Source of the DNA: an uncultured Fretibacterium sp.
GTDB lineage: Bacteria > Synergistota > Synergistia > Synergistales > Aminobacteriaceae
NCBI RefSeq assembly: GCF_938030725.1
Contig: NZ_CALHIQ010000051.1
Coordinates: forward strand, 1 to 10,341
DNA length: 10,341 bases
Reading direction: 5' to 3'
In this document: piece after piece, positions 5,742 to 10,341 of the stretch
How positions within the stretch are numbered: the stretch's first letter is position 1
How the letters are laid out: each line of letters starts with the position of its first letter
Translations under genes and position numbers: made by a program
The notes under the pieces: model-generated
The model's input: only the letters and a program-made list of their open reading frames with translations
Told to the model about the DNA's origin: nothing
Databases searched by the model: none

Positions 5742-6512
5742 TCAAAAAACGTCGTCGGAGTTGGAGAAGAGGGGGATCGCCCCGTGGGCCTCGAAGCCCG
5801 CCGCCCGATAGAAGGGTACGCCGGCCGGCGTCGCCTGGAGGACGATCCGCTCCGCCTCCAGTTCCTTCGCCGCGCGGAGGACCTCCCCCATCATGGCCAT
5901 GGCCGCGCCGCGCCTGCGGTACCCCGGCAGCACCGCGAAGTAGTACACGCCGAGCGACGCCTCAAAGGAGGACAGGAGAAACGTCCCCACGGCCTCCTCT
6001 CCAGCCATGGCCATCCCCAGCCTCAGCGGGGAGGCCGCCATGGCCTCCGCCCCGTTCAACACAGACACCGGAACGGGAGGCTCGCCGCCAAAGGCCAGCC
6101 ACGCGACGCTCGCCCATCGCAGCGCCTCCTCGCGGGTCCTCACGGTCCGGAAGGTCAACTCCTTCCCTCCACGTTCCGGGGCGGCGCCCGCGGGGAGGCT
6201 CATCGCCTCAAGCCGCCCGGCCTCCTTCAGCCCCACGCCACGCAGCGCTTCCGCCGCCCCGCAGTCGCCGGGCAACGGCCACACGAAGGGCAGGCCCCTC
6301 TCCCCAAAGAAGCGCAGGGCCGCCTCCGCCCGCTCTGGCGTCACGAGGTCCGGCGGAAGCCAGACCCAGTTCTCCGACGCGGATTGAGAGCGCGTGGAGA
6401 GGCAGAAGCCCCCCTCCGGCGCCAGGTCCATGGCCTCCGAGGCGGAAAGCCCCTTCAACGCACCCAGGAAGGTCCCAAGGTTGCTCCATACGGCGCCAAA
6501 GCAGTCGTTCAT
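5742..6512 (-). CDS. GNAT family N-acetyltransferase, two-part
   Basis: The 256-residue predicted cytosolic enzyme would transfer acetyl from acetyl-CoA to an unknown amine. The C-terminal half (about 119-256) is a GNAT domain. Motif A is VLPGYRRRGAAM at 194-205, with the acetyl-CoA pyrophosphate-binding pattern Arg199-x-x-Gly202-x-Ala204, and the FYRAAGF segment is at 233-239. The N-terminal half (about 1-115) contains LPFVWPLPG and a GLKEAGRLEAMSL ending, recalling the degenerate first domain of tandem GNAT proteins; it has no visible CoA motif. The ATG at 6512 has AGGGGG upstream at normal spacing and starts two bases past the stop codon of the SbcC-like gene. An earlier ATG at 6533 would overlap that gene and lacks a good Shine-Dalgarno. 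The substrate cannot be predicted. Confidence 0.85.
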   Translation of the reverse strand: MNDCFGAVWSNLGTFLGALKGLSASEAMDLAPEGGFCLSTRSQSASENWVWLPPDLVTPERAEAALRFFGERGLPFVWPLPGDCGAAEALRGVGLKEAGRLEAMSLPAGAAPERGGKELTFRTVRTREEALRWASVAWLAFGGEPPVPVSVLNGAEAMAASPLRLGMAMAGEEAVGTFLLSSFEASLGVYYFAVLPGYRRRGAAMAMMGEVLRAAKELEAERIVLQATPAGVPFYRAAGFEAHGAIPLFSNSDDVF

Positions 6513-6514
6513 TT

Positions 6515-9500
6515 TCAGTCCCCCTGCGTCCATCGGGTTCCCACGTCGGGGCAGAGCAGCACTCGCTCCTCGTCCCGCCTCAAGGCAGAGATCAAACCAT
6601 TCAGACGCTGCAGTCCGTCCGGGCTCGCGCCCTCAAGCTCCGCGTCCAGGAGCCGCAGGTCCACTTGCTCTCCCGCGGTGAACAGGTCCGACAGCCCCCA
6701 GGCCAGAGAGAGGGCTGCACCCTCCGCCCCGGGGCCCAGCGTCAACGGGGCCTCGCCAGGCGTCAGGGCTCTCATGCCGGCCTCGGCGCGGCGGACGTTG
6801 GCGCACTCCAGGAGCGCACTGAAGACCAACTCGCTCAGCTCGCGCCGAACGTCCCCGCCGCTCAGGCTCAGTTCAAGGTCCCAGAGGCGCGGGTGCAGCC
6901 CTTCGCAAAACTCCCGATACTGCTTCACCGCCGCCGAATCCCTCGGCAGGGCGAGGCAGAGCTCCCCTGCCCGGCGGTTCAGGTCCAGCAGCCGGCGAAG
7001 GAGGGCGTCGCCGTCGCCCAGGGAGGTGCGAAGTCCGCCCAGGCGCGACTGTAGTTCCATCTGGAGGGACTTCGCATTCTCCCGTGCGGCGGTGAGGTCC
7101 AGGTCGGTCTGCGCCAGCTCTCCCAGGCGCCTCTGAAGGTCCCGCCGCTCCTCGCCGGACAGACAGGCGGAGATGTAATCGTTCTCGTTCTTGAAGCCAA
7201 CGGACAGCATGTGCTTGCCAAAGGCGATCTCGCCCCTTTGAAGTTCCTCCCGCAGCGTTGCCAGCCTCGTTTCCAGTTCGTGCAGCGAGGCCATGATCTC
7301 CTGAAGTCGGGCGCTGCCCTCGGACCGTGCCAGGCGGCGGGCCTCGAGCTGCTGCCGCAGGTCCTCCACGTCTCGCTCCATGCGCTCCTTCTCCGACGCC
7401 GGGTCCTTCGAGTTGAACAGGATGATCCGCTTCTGCTGCAGGCTGTCCCGCTCCGCTTCGACGGTGCGCAGCTCCCGCATCAACTCCTCCTTCCGCAGCT
7501 TGAAGGCATCCTGCTCCTTTCTGACGGCCGTCGCGGAGGCCTGAGCCGCGGAGAACTGGCGCTCCAGCTCGTCGCGACGCGCCGCGTTCTCCCGCCACTC
7601 CGCGGCGCGGACCTCCAGAGCCCTGACGACGGATTCGGGATTCTCGTCCGGGATGCTCTTGTATCCGTAGGGGGAGAGCTGGGCGATCAGCTCCCGACGC
7701 AGCGCGTTGAACGCCTCCTCCTGGCTGCGGCTCTCACCCTCGACCCGCGCCTCCTCGGACCGCTCGCTCTGAAGTTGGAACAGCGCCTCCTGGTGGTAGC
7801 GCGTCAGTTCCTCGCGGCTCTCGCGGATCCGCGCCAGCTCGTCCGCCGCGGCGTCCCGATCGCGCTGCGCCGCCGAAGCGGCCTCCAGAGCGTTTCGCGC
7901 GCGCTGAAGCTGGTCACGCACCTTCTGGCGCACGCGATCCAGCTCCTCAAGGGGCGGGACCCCCACGTTGAACTTCAGCCCCAGCGCCGCGACGCTCTGC
8001 GTGATGATATCGCCCAGCCGCTCCAGGTCCTGTCGCAGGTCCTCTTCGCCACGTCCGATGGAGGATATCTCGCCGACGAGCCACCCCGCGCGGGACTGCC
8101 GGCCCTTGAGCTCCGCCCTCAGCTCCTCCATGGCCTTCATGGCGTCGTTGAGCTGTCGGTTGACCTCCTCCGCCTCCGGGACGGCGGTTCCCGACGCATA
8201 GGGGTGCGTCATGGCACCGCACAGGGGGCAGGGCACTCCGTCCTCCAGGAGCTCCCTCATGCCGCTCAACTCCTCCATCCCCTGAAGCAGGCGGACGCGC
8301 CCCTCCAGTTTCTGGACCTCCTCCTGCAGCGCCTCCGCCTTGCCGGACTGCGTCGCGTCCTGGATGTTCAGCTCTCGCGTTTCCTGCTGCATTCGCAGAC
8401 GCCGGGCCTGAAGACCCTGCAACCGCTCCTGGAGCTCCTGTTCCTCCCGGAAGCGCGACGTCAAACGCTCGAGCTCCTCCAAGCGCCGGACGAGCTCATC
8501 GCAGGAGCTGCGCCACTCCTCAAGCGACTTCCCCTTCAGAGAGGACTCGTAGAACGTCTGGGCCCGCTGATAGTTTTTCTCCACCACGGTGAACCGGTGC
8601 GCCACGTCGGAGAACATCGCCTGACGGTCGTTCAGCGCCGTCTGGGCCTCCTGTTTCTTCCGAATAGCCAGGGCGTAGCTCTCGCGGGAGGCACTGCGCC
8701 GCTCCAGGGCTTCGCGGTAGAGGCCGAAGCACTTCTGTATTCCCTGCAGGCCCGTCGCGAGGCGTTCGTCGGAGGCGTGGAGCTGAAGGGACTTCCGGAC
8801 CTCCCTTAGGGAAAGGCTCAGCTTCTCAACCGCCAGCTGCTCGTCCTCAAGCCGTGCCGTCCGCTCTCGAAGCTCCTGCCCCGCCTGCGACAGCTGGGCC
8901 TCCAGCCTCTGAACCGCCTCCTGTCGGTCCCGGAGCTGGCGGTCCAGATCCTGAACCGCCAGCGCGGTTTCAGCCAGGCGCTTCTGAGCGATCAGGCGGT
9001 CCCGAAACTCCGACTCCTTGACGGTGAAGGCCTCCTCAGCGTTCTGAAGTTCCGTCCTGGCCGCCGTCATGCTCTCCTTCAGAGCCAGTTGCGCCGTGCG
9101 GGCCTGGTCCTGTTCCTGGCGCATCCGGCGGATGCCCTCGTACTCATCCCCCAGCTCCAGGGCCCTGCGCCCGCGGTCCAACCGCTGCTCCATCGGCAGA
9201 AAGAGCGCCTTCTCCCGCTCCCACTCCCCGCGCCGGCGGTCCAGCTCCCGAACCTCCTCCGCCGCGCGTCGGGCCAGAAAGCCGCAGTGCACCTCCCTGG
9301 CCCTGCGGTCCAGGAGGGCCTCCACGCCAGCGATCTCGTCAAGCGTCCGCGCCAGCTCGTCGCCTGCGGCCTCAGTCTGAGCGACGGGGAAGGCGCCGCG
9401 GCGACGAAGCCCCTGATACCTCCGCCAGGACAGCGCGGAGACCTCCCCTCGCAGGGCGGGCCCCGCAAGGGCGTCCAGCAGGGCCGCGCGGTCCAAAGAG

Positions 9501-9895
9501 GGGGCGATCAGGAGCGAGGCAAAGCCGCGCTGGGCCAACAACACCTGATGCAGGAACGCCTCCGGCGGAAGGGAGATCAACTCCTCTACCCCTCCGTTTC
9601 CTCCCTCGGCCCTGGCCGGCGCGGGGCCCTCCGGCCGGAGCTCGCGCGCAACGCGGCGGCGCGTCCCCTCGGCTTCAAAGAGAACCTCCACCCTCCGGGG
9701 TTCCTCCACCTCGAGGGCCTTGGGCCACGCAGCGCCGTAAAGCGCAAGCCCCAGGATGTCCGGCAGGCGCGGGTCCGCGTGCAGGACATCCGCGGCAGCC
9801 GGCTCATCGAGGTCCAGCAGCCAGCCCTCCGCGCCTGCGGCAGGGGCCGCGGACGCCTCAAGCCGCTCGAATTTCACCTGAAGGATGTGTATCAA
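6515..9895 (-). CDS. SbcC/Rad50-like coiled-coil protein lacking ATPase motifs
   Basis: This 1126-residue protein has the build of SbcC, the ATPase subunit of the SbcCD (Rad50-Mre11 type) nuclease: short globular ends, long Glu/Arg/Leu/Gln-rich coiled coils (about 170-1000) and a central zinc hook, C556-P-L-C559. The N-terminal end aligns by eye with E. coli SbcC at the ALYG helix (51-54) and at the Q-loop segment LLAQRGFASLL (119-129). Where the Walker A loop GPTGAGKTT should be, residues 35-45 have no glycines and no lysine. At the C-terminus SLAWGLSDLF (1063-1072) matches the helix after the ABC signature, but the signature reads LGPG. Walker B keeps Asp1084 but has Ala1085 for the catalytic Glu. 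The H-loop His is Asp1117, and the protein ends early. The start is a TTG at 9895 with AGGAGG nine bases upstream. The frame is open throughout. No sbcD is adjacent. I infer a pseudo-ATPase. Confidence 0.85.
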   Translation of the reverse strand: MIHILQVKFERLEASAAPAAGAEGWLLDLDEPAAADVLHADPRLPDILGLALYGAAWPKALEVEEPRRVEVLFEAEGTRRRVARELRPEGPAPARAEGGNGGVEELISLPPEAFLHQVLLAQRGFASLLIAPSLDRAALLDALAGPALRGEVSALSWRRYQGLRRRGAFPVAQTEAAGDELARTLDEIAGVEALLDRRAREVHCGFLARRAAEEVRELDRRRGEWEREKALFLPMEQRLDRGRRALELGDEYEGIRRMRQEQDQARTAQLALKESMTAARTELQNAEEAFTVKESEFRDRLIAQKRLAETALAVQDLDRQLRDRQEAVQRLEAQLSQAGQELRERTARLEDEQLAVEKLSLSLREVRKSLQLHASDERLATGLQGIQKCFGLYREALERRSASRESYALAIRKKQEAQTALNDRQAMFSDVAHRFTVVEKNYQRAQTFYESSLKGKSLEEWRSSCDELVRRLEELERLTSRFREEQELQERLQGLQARRLRMQQETRELNIQDATQSGKAEALQEEVQKLEGRVRLLQGMEELSGMRELLEDGVPCPLCGAMTHPYASGTAVPEAEEVNRQLNDAMKAMEELRAELKGRQSRAGWLVGEISSIGRGEEDLRQDLERLGDIITQSVAALGLKFNVGVPPLEELDRVRQKVRDQLQRARNALEAASAAQRDRDAAADELARIRESREELTRYHQEALFQLQSERSEEARVEGESRSQEEAFNALRRELIAQLSPYGYKSIPDENPESVVRALEVRAAEWRENAARRDELERQFSAAQASATAVRKEQDAFKLRKEELMRELRTVEAERDSLQQKRIILFNSKDPASEKERMERDVEDLRQQLEARRLARSEGSARLQEIMASLHELETRLATLREELQRGEIAFGKHMLSVGFKNENDYISACLSGEERRDLQRRLGELAQTDLDLTAARENAKSLQMELQSRLGGLRTSLGDGDALLRRLLDLNRRAGELCLALPRDSAAVKQYREFCEGLHPRLWDLELSLSGGDVRRELSELVFSALLECANVRRAEAGMRALTPGEAPLTLGPGAEGAALSLAWGLSDLFTAGEQVDLRLLDAELEGASPDGLQRLNGLISALRRDEERVLLCPDVGTRWTQGD

Positions 9896-9982
9896 GACAA
9901 AGGGCCTCCTCTGGAAGTCTCCGAACGGGGCACCGGTCAGCGGAAGAATCGCGGTGGAAGGATGTGCCCCAAACGACTTTTC

Positions 9983-10013
9983 ATTATAAACCATCCGCGG
10001 AAGTTCGGGGCAA
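9983..10013 (-). promoter_or_regulatory. Candidate promoter for the SbcC-like/GNAT unit
   Basis: An exact TATAAT (9988-9983) on the minus strand is preceded at 19 bases by TTGCCC (10013-10008), a weak -35 at long spacing. It lies downstream of the flgE terminator and about 90 bases upstream of the TTG start at 9895, leaving a leader of about 80 bases. The rest of the gap from 9896 to 10071 shows no gene. Confidence 0.5.
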
Positions 10014-10071
10014 AAAGCGAGATGACGGGGCCTTCGGACAGCGGCCTTCGACGTGAAAGCGGGCGCAGACG

Positions 10072-10099
10072 AAAAGGGCGGCTCCTCGCGGGGCCGCCC
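10072..10099 (-). terminator. Rho-independent terminator after flgE
   Basis: On the minus strand GGGCGGC and GCCGCCC form a 7-bp stem whose interior can add CC/GG around a GCGA loop, followed by TTTTCGTC. It starts 25 bases past the flgE stop codon and separates the flagellar unit from the SbcC-like gene. Confidence 0.8.
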
Positions 10100-10124
10100 G
10101 GTTTGTCCTGTTGTGGTGTGCGGA

Positions 10125-10341
10125 TCAGCGCTTCAGGTTCACGACCTCTTCAAGGATCTGGTCGCTCACCGTCACGACGCGGGTGTTGGCCTGGAAGCCG
10201 CGCTGGGCGATGATGAGGTGAGTGAACTCCTCCGTCAGGTCCACGTTCGACATCTCCAGGTTCTGGGACAGGATCGAGCCCTTGCCATTGACGCCAGCCG
10301 CGTCGATATTGGCGTTTCCGGAGTTCACCGTCTCCTGGAAC
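10125..10341 (-). CDS. flgE: Flagellar hook protein FlgE, C-terminal end (partial)
   Basis: Only the last 71 codons are inside the window; the gene continues beyond the right edge. FlgE polymerises into the curved hook that joins the flagellar rod and filament outside the cell. The visible end carries the family's C-terminal signature: LEMSNVDLTEEFTHLIIAQR, then GFQANTRVVTVSDQILEEVVNLKR at the terminus. This is the D0 helix shared with other axial proteins (FlgG, FlgF, FlgK). The VSDQILEEVVNLKR ending and the preceding GNANIDAAGVNGKGSILSQN favour FlgE over the rod protein FlgG. The frame passes through a GTG (10328) to the edge, so that codon is internal. It is probably the last gene of a flagellar unit, since a terminator follows. 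Confidence 0.9.
   Translation of the reverse strand, partial: FQETVNSGNANIDAAGVNGKGSILSQNLEMSNVDLTEEFTHLIIAQRGFQANTRVVTVSDQILEEVVNLKR

Noticed and set aside
6861..6875. LSGGD in the SbcC-like protein as a functional ABC signature
   Set aside because: It lies about 60 residues too far upstream. The true signature position is fixed by the SLAWGLSDLF helix, where the sequence reads LGPG.
5726..7136. Two long overlapping plus-strand frames opposite the GNAT and SbcC-like genes
   Set aside because: They are Pro/Arg/Ser-rich low-complexity translations, mutually overlapping and without start signals; shadows of the minus-strand genes.
7211..8809. 532-codon plus-strand frame opposite the SbcC-like coiled coil
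   Set aside because: It is a Leu-rich mirror of the coiled-coil codons and shows no family motif or ribosome binding site.
9896..9994. Upstream extension of the SbcC-like gene to an ATG at 9994
   Set aside because: That ATG sits upstream of the TATAAT box with no Shine-Dalgarno. The TTG at 9895 has AGGAGG nine bases upstream and begins the typical first beta strand.

Overview
The window is GC-rich bacterial chromosome, and every gene I can support lies on the minus strand. It therefore reads from right to left, from the 3' end of a flagellar hook gene to peptidyl-tRNA hydrolase and a leftward unit beyond base 1. The flagellar hook protein, a QueT-type transporter and the glmU-prs-rplY(ctc)-pth order fit a motile, probably anaerobic bacterium. 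The glmU-prs-ctc-pth order is also known from Bacillus. My best guess is a Synergistota member or a GC-rich Firmicute-like lineage; this is an inference from gene content and is not proven. There is no transposon, prophage or integrase, so this looks like core chromosome rather than an island.

Layout in transcription order. (1) flgE, 3' end only (10341-10125), is closed by a strong terminator (10099-10072). (2) A unit with a TATAAT box at 9988-9983 carries a 1126-residue SbcC/Rad50-like protein (9895-6515) and, two bases later, a two-part GNAT acetyltransferase (6512-5742). (3) A unit with a TATAAT box at 5671-5666, beside a 20-bp palindrome, carries the QueT family S component (5627-5139) and a J-domain-like membrane protein (5085-4186). 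(4) A promoter with a near-consensus TTGACG-17-AATAAT arrangement (4142-4114) drives tRNA-Gln(TTG) (4060-3987). A terminator-like hairpin follows, and then, without room for a new promoter, the housekeeping run glmU (3919-2549), prs (2524-1565), rplY/ctc (1474-800) and pth (776-222), which ends in a terminator (195-171). A possible internal promoter and a leader hairpin sit in front of rplY.

The housekeeping genes serve linked needs: UDP-GlcNAc for cell wall, PRPP for nucleotides, a ribosomal protein, and recycling of stalled peptidyl-tRNA. The most unusual object is the SbcC-like protein. Its coiled coils, central CPLC zinc hook and Q-loop region are intact, but the Walker A loop, ABC signature, catalytic Walker B glutamate and H-loop histidine are all replaced. 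It looks like an intact pseudo-ATPase of the Rad50/SbcC family, with no SbcD partner in view. The J-domain-like protein is also degenerate at its key motif (APD instead of HPD) and is tied to four predicted membrane segments. Other points of interest are the tRNA-Gln/terminator/glmU junction, the rplY leader hairpin, the palindrome at the queT promoter, and a possible leader-proximal CRISPR-like repeat cut by the left edge.
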